DNA of 17,371 nucleotides, taken from an uncultured Gammaproteobacteria bacterium (GTDB taxonomy: Bacteria > Pseudomonadota > Gammaproteobacteria > SZUA-140). This document shows, piece after piece, positions 7,462 through 16,800 of the stretch. The first letter of the stretch is position 1; the number at the start of each line of letters is the position of its first letter. Position numbers and translations under genes: made by a program. A model generated the notes under the pieces. That model did not search any database. It saw only the letters and a program-made list of their open reading frames with translations, and was not told where the DNA came from. The stretch lies in NCBI GenBank assembly GCA_945787585.1, contig CALZIG010000036.1:1-17371 (forward strand), written 5' to 3'.

Positions 7462-8520
7462 ATGGGTATGCAACACTCAACGCTAGGATGTAATGATAGC
7501 GGGGATGGCATCAAGGTCAGTCGCATCTGCCTCGGTACCATGACCTGGGGGGAGCAAAACAGCGAGGCCGAGGCGCACGCGCAACTCGATGCGGCACTCG
7601 ACTTCGGCGTCAATTTCATCGACACCGCCGAGATGTACCCGGTGCCGCCCATGGCCAGCACCTATGGTGAGACCGAACGTTGCATCGGCAGTTGGCTCAA
7701 AGTACGCAGCAATCGTGACAAAGTAGTACTTGCCACCAAAGTGATGAGTCGCTCCGACGACCTCAACTATGTACGCGATGGCGACATCCGGCTCGATCAT
7801 AAAAACATCACGGCCGCCCTTGATGCCAGTTTGAAACGTCTGCAAACAGACTATGTTGACCTCTATCAACTCCACTGGCCAGATCGTAAAACCAACTATT
7901 TCGGCCAGCTCGGTTATCGCTATCCTGACAATGATGAAAGCGTTCCGATTGAAGAATCATTGCAGGTGCTCGCGAACCTCGTTAAGGCCGGTAAAATACG
8001 CCGCATCGGCATCTCAAATGAGACGCCGTGGGGGGCAATGCGCTTTATGCAACTCGCGCAAATTAAGGCGCTGCCGCGTGCGGTTTCGATTCAAAATCCA
8101 TACAATTTATTAAACCGCACTTTTGAAGTCGGCCTTGCCGAAATTTCCCATCGTGAACAACTCGGACTGCTGGCCTATTCTCCACTCGCCTTCGGTACGC
8201 TCAGTGGTAAATACCTCAATGGCGCGCAACCTGCCGAGGGTCGTCTGACGCGTTTCACCCGATTTTCGCGTTACAGTAACGACAATGCACAACTTGCGAT
8301 TAGTGAATATGTAGCATTGGCACGGCAACATGGACTCGATCCGGCGCAGATGGCGCTCGCCTATCTGCATTCACGACCATTTATTACCAGCACCATCATC
8401 GGTGCAACGACCATGGCACAACTCCAGAGCAATCTCGATAGCATCCACCTTGTCCTGAATGATGATGTCATTGCAGGGATCGAAGCGATTCACCAACGTT
8501 ACCCTAATCCCTGCCCATAA
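7462..8520 (+). CDS. tas: Aldo/keto reductase, Tas family
   Basis: A 352-residue NADPH-dependent aldo/keto reductase, very like E. coli Tas throughout. Shared features are GTMTWGEQNSEAEAHAQLD near residues 25-43, IDTAEMYPVPP at 53-63, SLKRLQTDYVDLYQLHWPD at 123-141, SIQNPYNLLNRTFEVGLAE, and DPAQMALAYLH near the C-terminus. The catalytic tetrad is present: Asp54, Tyr59, Lys93 and His138. It is soluble and cytoplasmic; the physiological substrate of Tas is not well established. No clear Shine-Dalgarno precedes the ATG at 7462, and the second ATG at 7468 aligns better with the Tas N-terminus. A small insertion at residues 10-16 (CNDSGDG) is specific to this protein. It lies 29 bases after hemL and may be cotranscribed with it. 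Confidence 0.92.
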   Translation: MGMQHSTLGCNDSGDGIKVSRICLGTMTWGEQNSEAEAHAQLDAALDFGVNFIDTAEMYPVPPMASTYGETERCIGSWLKVRSNRDKVVLATKVMSRSDDLNYVRDGDIRLDHKNITAALDASLKRLQTDYVDLYQLHWPDRKTNYFGQLGYRYPDNDESVPIEESLQVLANLVKAGKIRRIGISNETPWGAMRFMQLAQIKALPRAVSIQNPYNLLNRTFEVGLAEISHREQLGLLAYSPLAFGTLSGKYLNGAQPAEGRLTRFTRFSRYSNDNAQLAISEYVALARQHGLDPAQMALAYLHSRPFITSTIIGATTMAQLQSNLDSIHLVLNDDVIAGIEAIHQRYPNPCP

Positions 8521-8552
8521 CTTTGCTGATATGCAGCCCCATTGCCCAGACT

Positions 8553-11500
8553 ATGCCTGACTTAAATCCAAACTTAAATTCAGCTTTATATAAAGTATCT
8601 TTCAAACAGACGCAATTTTTTGCTGCCTGCATTGCGATGATTATGCTGATCACAGCAACGCCCGCTCACAGCGCCCGTATCGAAAACGTCACTGTGTATG
8701 CTGGCAAGCCACATGAAATCACTATCGACCTTAACACTGCCAGCCATCAACAGCTCAATGCCAAGCACGCAATACTCACACCGGGCGGGCCTTATTTAAA
8801 ACAACGACTGCCACTACTTAATGAACAGGCCTTTGACATTGCAATCAATCGTAATCACGCCTTCATTGCGGTCGCAAGTGATGGCATCCTGATTGTCGAT
8901 ATCTCGGAAGGCACACCCCCCACCGTTGTTGCACGCCTTAAATTACCGCATGCTGCCACACAATTACATACGATAAATAACCGTCTTTACGTGACCGGTA
9001 ACCAGCAACTTTCAATCATTGATATTGGCCTGCCAGCCGCGCCAAAGATCATCGGGAAATATAAAACCACCGACCCTATCGTCACCCTTGATGCGTTAGC
9101 CAACGGTTTCACTGCACTATTACTGGCAAACAATACAGTATTGGCACTCGATATAGCGAACGCCGCAAAACCGCGACAACTATCGATCACCAAACTCGAC
9201 GGGGCAAGCCATGCACTCAGTGTAAGTGAATCTCGTATCTACCTGGCAATGGGCGATGCTGGCGTCACTGTACTCAACAGCAGCGACCCCACTGCCATCA
9301 CTACCCTCTATCAATACCTCACCAGTGGTGCGGCCGTCGACCTTAAACAGCAAGACGGCATTCTATATGTCGCCACCACCTCGGCTGGCGTGACCCTGTT
9401 TGATATCGCGACCGCCGACCGCTTTGTGTGGCTCGGCAGTCATCAAAAAGTAGGCAACGCCACCCAGATTGATGTCGCCGGTGAACAGGTGATGGTACTC
9501 AATGATGATCACCAGCTTGCGCTGCTTGATGCTGGTATGCCCAACATGCCATCGATCATCGCGACCTATAGTGAGCCGCAACAGACACAACGCCAGCTGA
9601 TCGCCTTTGCCCAACACGGCAAGCGCCTGTTTGCGATCTCGCGACATCAACTACTTGAATACGACTTCGCCACGCCACCACCACAAGTGAGTAATGAAGG
9701 GCTCGACTTTGGTCAGGGGGTCAACTTCGGTGGACAGCGCCGTGGCTTTATCCGCGATAACATTCTCTATGTTGCCGACTGGTTCTCTGGCATTCATCTT
9801 TATGACATCACAGAACCACACAGACCAGTGCTGCTATCGAGCCTTAAAACAAAGGGGTCACCCAAAGGGATCGTGCTACGCGATGATTATGCCTACGTTG
9901 CGGATGATGACCACGGCCTGTTGATTGTCGATATCAGTGATGCCAATCAACCGAAAGCGATATCCACACTGCAAACACCAGGGCTTGCCTACATCCCTCA
10001 ACTACAGGGGGATCTACTCTACCTCGCCAGTCATCGCGGGGGATTTCAGATCATCAATATCAGTGACGCCACCAAACCCAAGTTACTTAGCAGTGTCAAT
10101 ACTGCGGGCAAAGCGTGGGGCATTCAGGTTCGAGACACACTCACTTTTATTGCCGATGATGAAGCAGGGTTGCTGATCTTTGATACCAGTAATCCAGCAT
10201 CACCTAAACAGATCGGGCAGTTCACGCCCGGCGGTGCAGCCGAAGATGTGCTGATCGATGGCAAGTATGCCTTCGTTAGCTTTTTCGATAATGGCGTCTA
10301 TATTGTCGACATTAGTGACCCTGCCAACCCTACCGCTATCAGCCACGTGACAACACCGGGGAATGCCCGCGGCATTGAACGAAAAGGAAACCATCTCTAC
10401 ATCGCCGACTGGCTTGCCGGTATGCAGGTGATCGATATTAGTGAACCGATGCAGCCACGCATTGTCGGTAGTTTTGATACCGAAGGGGCTGCCTGGGGAT
10501 TACGACTGAATGATGATCACGCTTATATTTTTGACTGGTGGGGTGGGCTTACTGTGCTTGATATCCAGCAGCCTGAACGCCCATCACTGCTCAGCCGATA
10601 TCTTGGTAATGACCGAATCCAGCAGATAACGACACACGATAACTTTCTCTTTGCGGCAAGCGGTACCGATGGTCTTCAGATTTTTGATATCAACAATTCA
10701 CTCAACCCAACCTGGTTCACCGGTGTCGCGCTTGAAAGCGCAGCGCAAAGCGTCGTCATGAATGATAAATACGTCTATGTGGCGCAGGATAATCAATATA
10801 TCTCTATCATTGATATATCGAATCCATTCCAGGCGATGTTAGTCAAACAGATCAAGCTAGATCATAACGCTGATATTATTCGTACTGCTGGTAATCAACT
10901 TTATGTCGCTGAGCAAGGCCGCGCCGTCACAGTGGTCGACATTGCAAAACCTGAGGCCCCGCTCATCCGCACCACTTACCATGTGGCGCTGATTGATCTC
11001 TGGAATGATGGGCACACCCTATATTTAACCACTGAATCACAACGACTCGAAATTATCGACAGTCGCGATCCTGCCCAGCTAAAGCGATTGCATTCATTTC
11101 AACTTGCGGCGAACGCACAGTTACTGCGAGGCGATAAAGAGCGGCTTTACCTCTATCTACCAGACGATGCGATTTTAATGATCGACATTCGTGACCCATC
11201 AAATCCACACGTTGCCGGACGAATACCCGTCACCATGCAACTCAATGACTTTCAAATTAAAGACTCAACCCTCTATGCAGCAATGGACGGGCGCTATCTG
11301 TTTCAGTATGACATCACTCAACCACAGCAATGGCGATTGTTGAGTCGTTATCATACCAATGGCTATATTGATCGTTTTGATCTGCGCAACAACACCCTTT
11401 ATTTTTCGGGTAGTCACAACATCGTTGCATTGCAACCACTACCCGCGCTTAATATTGCCATTGATCCTGCTACACAAAGGCTCACAACAACGCTGCCTAA

Positions 11501-11636
11501 AACAATGCCGTTAGGCGGCTATCATCTAATCGTTACCGATGGCGCTAACAAGACAACAACATTATTCAATGCCATCAACCTTGAGATGAAACCGTTTGGA
11601 AAACCTAACCTTTCATTACCGCTGCTAAAAAAATGA
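8553..11636 (+). CDS. Exported LVIVD-repeat beta-propeller protein
   Basis: A protein of about 1027 residues made almost entirely of LVIVD-type repeats. The repeat is about 40 residues: a strand such as LYVAD, then G(L/I)xIxDIS, then (D/E)PxxP, then a strand ending in T.G. I count about 21 units from roughly residue 90 to 960. They are best conserved in the middle (LIVDISDANQP, YIVDISDPANP, QVIDISEPMQP) and degenerate at both ends. A hydrophobic segment at residues 21-38 with AHSA looks like a signal peptide, so the protein is probably periplasmic, outer-membrane-associated or secreted. The last 60 or so residues (from about LNIAIDPATQ) form a separate domain, perhaps a small sandwich. The open frame starts with TTG at 8523, but the ATG at 8553 is preferred; neither has a good Shine-Dalgarno. 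It starts 32 bases after tas. The function is unknown; adhesion or extracellular binding is only a guess. Confidence 0.85.
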   Translation: MPDLNPNLNSALYKVSFKQTQFFAACIAMIMLITATPAHSARIENVTVYAGKPHEITIDLNTASHQQLNAKHAILTPGGPYLKQRLPLLNEQAFDIAINRNHAFIAVASDGILIVDISEGTPPTVVARLKLPHAATQLHTINNRLYVTGNQQLSIIDIGLPAAPKIIGKYKTTDPIVTLDALANGFTALLLANNTVLALDIANAAKPRQLSITKLDGASHALSVSESRIYLAMGDAGVTVLNSSDPTAITTLYQYLTSGAAVDLKQQDGILYVATTSAGVTLFDIATADRFVWLGSHQKVGNATQIDVAGEQVMVLNDDHQLALLDAGMPNMPSIIATYSEPQQTQRQLIAFAQHGKRLFAISRHQLLEYDFATPPPQVSNEGLDFGQGVNFGGQRRGFIRDNILYVADWFSGIHLYDITEPHRPVLLSSLKTKGSPKGIVLRDDYAYVADDDHGLLIVDISDANQPKAISTLQTPGLAYIPQLQGDLLYLASHRGGFQIINISDATKPKLLSSVNTAGKAWGIQVRDTLTFIADDEAGLLIFDTSNPASPKQIGQFTPGGAAEDVLIDGKYAFVSFFDNGVYIVDISDPANPTAISHVTTPGNARGIERKGNHLYIADWLAGMQVIDISEPMQPRIVGSFDTEGAAWGLRLNDDHAYIFDWWGGLTVLDIQQPERPSLLSRYLGNDRIQQITTHDNFLFAASGTDGLQIFDINNSLNPTWFTGVALESAAQSVVMNDKYVYVAQDNQYISIIDISNPFQAMLVKQIKLDHNADIIRTAGNQLYVAEQGRAVTVVDIAKPEAPLIRTTYHVALIDLWNDGHTLYLTTESQRLEIIDSRDPAQLKRLHSFQLAANAQLLRGDKERLYLYLPDDAILMIDIRDPSNPHVAGRIPVTMQLNDFQIKDSTLYAAMDGRYLFQYDITQPQQWRLLSRYHTNGYIDRFDLRNNTLYFSGSHNIVALQPLPALNIAIDPATQRLTTTLPKTMPLGGYHLIVTDGANKTTTLFNAINLEMKPFGKPNLSLPLLKK

Positions 11637-11638
11637 TC

Positions 11639-11658
11639 AATCTACCATTTCGTAGATT
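11639..11658 (+). terminator. Weak hairpin after the propeller gene
   Basis: AATCTAC and GTAGATT pair around a 6-base loop, 3 bases after the stop codon. The stem is AT-rich and is followed only by AAATTTAC, not a T run. It is therefore a poor intrinsic terminator, or at most a partial one that lets some transcripts reach the symporter gene. Confidence 0.3.
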
Positions 11659-11696
11659 AAATTTACATCGCTAAACCAGGTATAAACGGAGCAATA

Positions 11697-13013
11697 ATGG
11701 ATGCAAAAAAAGGCGTGACTACAAAGATTCTTATCTGGATGTGTGCCGGGTTAATCCTCGGCAGCATGATTAATGCTTTTGCCAGTGATGTTGTATTTAT
11801 TCAGGATTACTTCGTGAATGGATTGTTTCATGTGCTGGGTACTCTGTTTATTAATCTGTTGAAGATGCTGGTGGTACCACTGGTCACCTTTTCACTCATC
11901 TGCGGTGTTTGCGGACTGGGCGATATCAATAAGCTAGGCCGCGTTGGCCTTAAGGCCTTTTTACTTTTTCTATTGACCACTGCACTCGCTATTACACTGG
12001 CCATTGCTGTCGCCTCTCTCGTTGGCCCCGGTCAGGGATTTGAATTAAGCAGTGTCGCCACCAGTAACTTTACCGCGCCTGTTGCGCCGCCTATCACGCA
12101 GGTAATTATCGACCTTGTGCCAAGTAATCCAATTGCCGCCTACGCCAATGGCAACATGTTACAGATCATCTTCTTTACTATCCTGTTTGCTGTTTGCATT
12201 TTAATGATAGGCGAAAAGGGACGTCCCATTGCCGAAGCCGCTGAACGTCTTAATGACGTGATGATGCAAGTGGTCACTGTAGTGATGCATATCGCACCGT
12301 ATGGCGTGTTTGCATTGATGGCCAAGACATTTTCATTGCAGGGACTCGGGCTGATTCTACCGATGATCAGTTACTTTGCTGTTGTCGCCGTCGTATTGTT
12401 ACTTCATGCAGGCGGTACGTTGATGCTACTTTTTAAACTCTTTTCAAAACTTAGTCCGTGGGTATTCTTGCGCAAGATGCGCACCGTACAGATCTTCGCC
12501 TTCAGTACTTCAAGCTCTAACGCCACTATTCCAGTCACACTGCGTACCGTTGAAAAAAGACTTGGTGTAGATAACGCTACGGCTTCGTTCGTCGTGCCCT
12601 TTGGCGCAACGATCAACATGGATGGCACTGCCATCATGCAAGGTGTCGCTACAGTATTCATCGCCAATGTTTATGGTATAGACCTTGGGCTCATCGGCTA
12701 TTTGACGGTCATCGGCATGGCTGTTCTCGCTTCGATTGGAACCGCCGGTGTACCAGGTGTTGGTTTAATCATGCTGGCCATGGTTTTGAATCAGGTTGGG
12801 CTTCCAGTAGAGGGCATCGCGTTAATCATGGGTGTTGATCGGCTACTCGACATGATGCGAACCGCTGTTAATGTCACGGGCGATGCGGCAATCACTACGA
12901 TTGTCGCCAAATCCGAAAATAGTATCTCGATCGAGACCTTTAATGATCCTGATGCGGGTCATGTCGACGAGGTCCATCTGCCACATCAACATAAAAATGA
13001 CTCCGCCTCTTGA
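11697..13013 (+). CDS. Dicarboxylate/amino acid:cation symporter (DAACS/SLC1 family)
   Basis: A 438-residue inner-membrane transporter of the GltPh/GltP family with the family's eight-helix, two-hairpin pattern. The serine-rich tip of hairpin 1 is STSSSNATIP at 270-279. The helix 7 cation motif NMDGT is at 307-311, and hairpin 2 carries GTAGVPGVG at 348-356. Helix 8 reads DMMRTAVNVTGD at 385-396. Compared with GltPh, Asp385, Arg388, Thr389, Asn392 and Asp396 correspond to Asp394, Arg397, Thr398, Asn401 and Asp405. The arginine that holds an acidic side chain is present, pointing to aspartate, glutamate or a C4-dicarboxylate as substrate. The coupling ion (sodium or proton) cannot be told. GGAG at 11688-11691 supports the start. 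The C-terminal tail after about 405 is polar and has several histidines. It follows the propeller gene by 60 bases. Confidence 0.93.
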   Translation: MDAKKGVTTKILIWMCAGLILGSMINAFASDVVFIQDYFVNGLFHVLGTLFINLLKMLVVPLVTFSLICGVCGLGDINKLGRVGLKAFLLFLLTTALAITLAIAVASLVGPGQGFELSSVATSNFTAPVAPPITQVIIDLVPSNPIAAYANGNMLQIIFFTILFAVCILMIGEKGRPIAEAAERLNDVMMQVVTVVMHIAPYGVFALMAKTFSLQGLGLILPMISYFAVVAVVLLLHAGGTLMLLFKLFSKLSPWVFLRKMRTVQIFAFSTSSSNATIPVTLRTVEKRLGVDNATASFVVPFGATINMDGTAIMQGVATVFIANVYGIDLGLIGYLTVIGMAVLASIGTAGVPGVGLIMLAMVLNQVGLPVEGIALIMGVDRLLDMMRTAVNVTGDAAITTIVAKSENSISIETFNDPDAGHVDEVHLPHQHKNDSAS

Positions 13014-13161
13014 GGTTTTCTTGGTGAGCCACTATTTACTATGGCTAACTTATACTAGTTAACCACAACGTTCACACCTCTGAGCACTACAAGGTTATGT
13101 AACAAAGTCACATATTTGTTTTCATAGTTAACGTATGTTGTGCTCATGTTAATCACGTCGC

Positions 13162-13178
13162 TATCTGTATTTCAGATA
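13162..13178 (+). promoter_or_regulatory. Hairpin just before a strong ribosome binding site
   Basis: TATCTG and CAGATA pair around a 5-base loop. The hairpin ends 4 bases before AGGAGG (13183-13188), which itself sits 6 bases before the ATG at 13195. It could affect stability or translation of the short transcript, but the stem is only 6 base pairs. Confidence 0.3.
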
Positions 13179-13194
13179 AGTTAGGAGGTGTATT

Positions 13195-13509
13195 ATGAAA
13201 ACAAAAGTCTGTGAATGTTGTGGTTATGTTGGTAAGCCTATCCCGGATGAATACAGTAGCTTTACTGTCGATGCGATGCTCTGGCTCGCCTGGGGCGCTA
13301 TTGCGATTATCACCGGAATCTTTCCGCTAATTCTTGTTGCACCTCTCTTTTCGCTGATCCATATCGCGAAGTTCCGTACGATGAAATGCCCAAAATGTGA
13401 AAATCTGGAAATGGTCAGTCTACACAGCCACACCGGCGAAGAGATCATGAAGGATCATCATTCCGGCACACCACATCACTGGTCAGACAATAACCCTGTC
13501 CCTCATTGA
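13195..13509 (+). CDS. Small membrane protein with paired Cys (zinc-ribbon-like) motifs
   Basis: A 104-residue protein that I do not recognise as a named family. The N-terminus has CECCGYVG (Cys at 7, 9 and 10) and a later CPKC motif (residues 65-68). Together these could bind one zinc ion, like split zinc-ribbon proteins. Between them is a hydrophobic stretch (about residues 27-58) long enough for one or two membrane spans, with a turn at the FPLIL segment. If it is a two-span hairpin, both Cys pairs face the same side and could meet. The tail is rich in His, Ser and Pro (HHSGTPHHWSDNNP). The very strong Shine-Dalgarno AGGAGG six bases before the ATG makes it a convincing gene. It is isolated, with 181 bases before it and 291 after it. 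No function can be assigned. Confidence 0.75.
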   Translation: MKTKVCECCGYVGKPIPDEYSSFTVDAMLWLAWGAIAIITGIFPLILVAPLFSLIHIAKFRTMKCPKCENLEMVSLHSHTGEEIMKDHHSGTPHHWSDNNPVPH

Positions 13510-13800
13510 CTATCATCGATAAGGCACCCCCTATCTTCCTGATTGCAATACGTACTTTACGAGAATACGACGTTTTATTTGAAAAAATAGTTTGATCATC
13601 TTTAGCTACTTTCACCACACTACATCCAGTCAATAAACAAAAAAATCAAAGGGTTACCTTAGCTTTACCCTATCTCGCGCTATTCACAAACATCATCCTA
13701 ATTAATAATTGGGATTTCCCCGCTAACGCCGCTAAATAGATAAGACATTTCACTTATTAATGCGCTTCTTAACGACGCTTAACACAACCGATATACATAA
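13510..13800. other. Gene-free stretch before the c-di-GMP gene
   Basis: These 291 bases are AT-rich and hold no recognisable gene. A reverse-strand open frame of 62 codons here has no supporting features. No intrinsic terminator follows the small Cys-motif gene, and no promoter for the next gene stands out by eye. An in-frame TAA lies directly before the next ATG, so that protein cannot start earlier. Confidence 0.6.
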
Positions 13801-16800
13801 ATGGCCGCAACGACATCTACAGAGCTATCCGCTAAAAATCATGAGCATAAGCGATCTTACTCACGCTATTCAATTGATCTTAAAGGAAAATGTTGTACAC
13901 AAGATAAACAGTGTGCAACTGTTGAGATTAAAGATTTTTGCCTCGGGGGCATGTTTCTTACGTACACACCTGAGCAGGAGGAGGTAAGCGATAGAACTCA
14001 CCTGGCTCCAAATGTGGGTGATATCGTTGAGATATTCTTCAATCTGCCTGATGAAAACCCTCAGGGCATCCATTTCCATGCATGTGTTGTCCGCTCTGAT
14101 CGTAAAAGCCTTGGCGTCTCTTTTAAAGAAGCTGAATCAGCCAATTTACAACGCGTACTCCAATATGCAAAAAAACAGCAGTCTAATGATTCTCTTACTA
14201 ATGCGATACCCGTCACAAATAAAAAGATTCCAGGAGCGGCATCACTCCTTAATGCTATTCGCAGTTATACGCTCATACACCTAAATCTGCTCATCGACAT
14301 ATACCTGAAAAAACAATCCCATATCTTGCTTGAAATGGCGGACAAATCACGTGACCTCAGTGAACAAAGTAGCTATTTCGAAACATTAAGCTTATTCGAA
14401 AACAGTTCCCATATCTTTAAAAAAACATTTGAAGATGAAATGAAGAATATTTTAAAGAGCAAACCATCTCATCTTAATAGCGAATTGAATCTAGATGAAA
14501 ACGAACTAAAACATAGCGATTTTTCGCTGTTAGAAGACGATGCCATTGATGACTGGATTGCCCGTTCTGACATTACAAGTAAATGTGAATCATTTCACCT
14601 TGATGCGCTTTCTGGAATTGAGCAGCGTTTGTCGCTGTTATATAACTTTAAAATAGGAAAACAAAATAATCCTGTCGGACCTGAAGCCTTTTCACACAGT
14701 TTTCAAACCGGCATGAAAAGCATCCTGATCAGCAGAAGTTCATATCAGGTCTGTTGTAAAATTTTTAGAGATGTACTTAAAGAACAACTCGGTGAATTAT
14801 ATGAGAAGGTAAACACGTTACTTATCAACAATAACATTTTGCCTGAGCTCCAATACCAAATTAAGAAATCAAAAGGTGAAGCAAAATCAAAAACAGCTTC
14901 GTCAGCCATTGAGAAAGAAAACTTAGATACCAGTGCCGGTAATCAGTCATCAAAACAAAATGTCGATACACAAAAACTATATCATCTCATTTCTAATCTA
15001 CACACTATCAAAAATGAACATCTTCAAAATGAATCAAATGATGCCAATTTTAACGAACAACTACATTTACCTAAATTCAATACGGAAGAAATTGTCGGCC
15101 TATTATCAGAGTTAACCATCGAAAATTTTTCTCCTAAAAACAGACAAAATCATGACTTAAATTCGATGCGCTCTGCATCACTGGAATTACTACAACAACT
15201 ACAACAATCTCCAGAAGGACAGCGAATTGGCCCTCGTGAAACTGGCATCATGGAAATTACAGGGTCTTTATATGAATCGCTTTTCACTGATAAAATTATT
15301 ACCAATGGCGTAAAAGAGTGGTTAGGTGAAGTCGAAATGCCTTTACTAAAAGAAGCCATTAAAGATGAGTCTGTGCTCGCTGATCAATCTCATATTGCTC
15401 GGCGCTTTATCAATCAGCTTTCGCAGTTGGAACTTTACAATGATGACAATCGCGATGTTATCAGCAATTCTGTTAAAACAACGATTGAAGGCTTATTGCG
15501 GCAGGTTTCAGAACAACCCGGCATGGATGAAAAGCTTATTACATCCGTACTCAAAAAAGTAGATGCCCTGGTCAGTACACAAGACAAGGCCTATTCCGAA
15601 AATCTACGCGACGTCATTGATCAATGTGAGCTGCAACGTGAAATTCCAAACCTAATCTCAAATATTCCGTTACCAAAAACCCATTCAATAAGCGCCGAAG
15701 AATTCCGTGAATGGCGTAAGCGTGTACGTCGCTTAAAGGTTGGTGACTGGATACTTTTCAACACAGACTCTAAAGCGTCTAGTCGTTTAAAGATCGCATG
15801 GATCACAGAAAATTATGATCAGTATGTTTTCGTAAACCTTTTAGGCTTGATGGAAGGTGCGCTCAATATTGATGACCTGGCACTCCAGCTAGAAACCGGC
15901 ACTTCGATTGTATTAGATAATATTGATGAGCCTGCAGTTGATAGAGCGCAGTACAGCATGATGCAAAAATTACACAATCAGCTACTGCATGAATCTACCC
16001 ATGATTCTACAACTGGACTGCTCAATCGAAAAGAGTTCGAAAGCCAGCTTCATGAACAGCTCAACAGTCATTCAGGTAACCATCTGCTCTGCTTCATTGA
16101 TCTGGATTATTTCGATGTTATCAATACTACCTTTGGTCATGAAGTGGGCGATCAGGTGTTAACTGATGTCGCAAATCTATTATCAGATACACTTAATCAA
16201 CGTGGTGATATTGCCCGCGTTGGCGGCGACCAGTTTGCAGTCCTGCTTCTTGACTGTAATCTCGAAGATGCCAAACAAGTTACTGAAGATCAACGTAAAG
16301 CATTATCACAATACCGTCTTGAACATGATGACATTAAAAGTAGCATTACCTTTTCCAGCGGTATTCTTTCCATTGATCTTGATAACCAGAATATTTCGCG
16401 AATTCTACGTACCGCTGAAGCGGCCTGTAAACTCGCAAAGGGTAAAGGCATTAATCAAGAGCATATTATCGCAATCGATGACAGTACACTACATGAAGAT
16501 CAAAAACTGCTTGTTTGGGCATCTAAAATAGACGACAGTCTCACTAACGATACATTGCAACTTCGTTACCAACCTATCGTGCCTATTGGCGAAGATGGAC
16601 TGACGCCCCACGCAGAAATTTTGCTCGGCGTGACAGACGAACTAGGCAATATCATTTCACCTGAAAATTTCATACTTGCAGCTGAGCGTTATCGCCGTAT
16701 GCCAGAGATTGATCGCTGGATTGTCAAAAAGGTTTTCATGCTATTAAAGGATAATCCGTCACTATTAGAGCTAACTGGCGGAGTCGCTATCAACCTGTCT

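Noticed and set aside
8523..8552. Propeller protein start at TTG 8523
   Set aside because: It adds 10 residues before an already long signal-peptide n-region and has no ribosome binding site.
13079..13115. CRP-like half sites before the Cys-motif gene (TGTAA...TCACA)
   Set aside because: The left half-site mismatches and the spacer is 5, not 6, bases.
13445..13633. Reverse-strand open frame of 62 codons
   Set aside because: It partly overlaps the end of the Cys-motif gene, has no ribosome binding site and no family resemblance.
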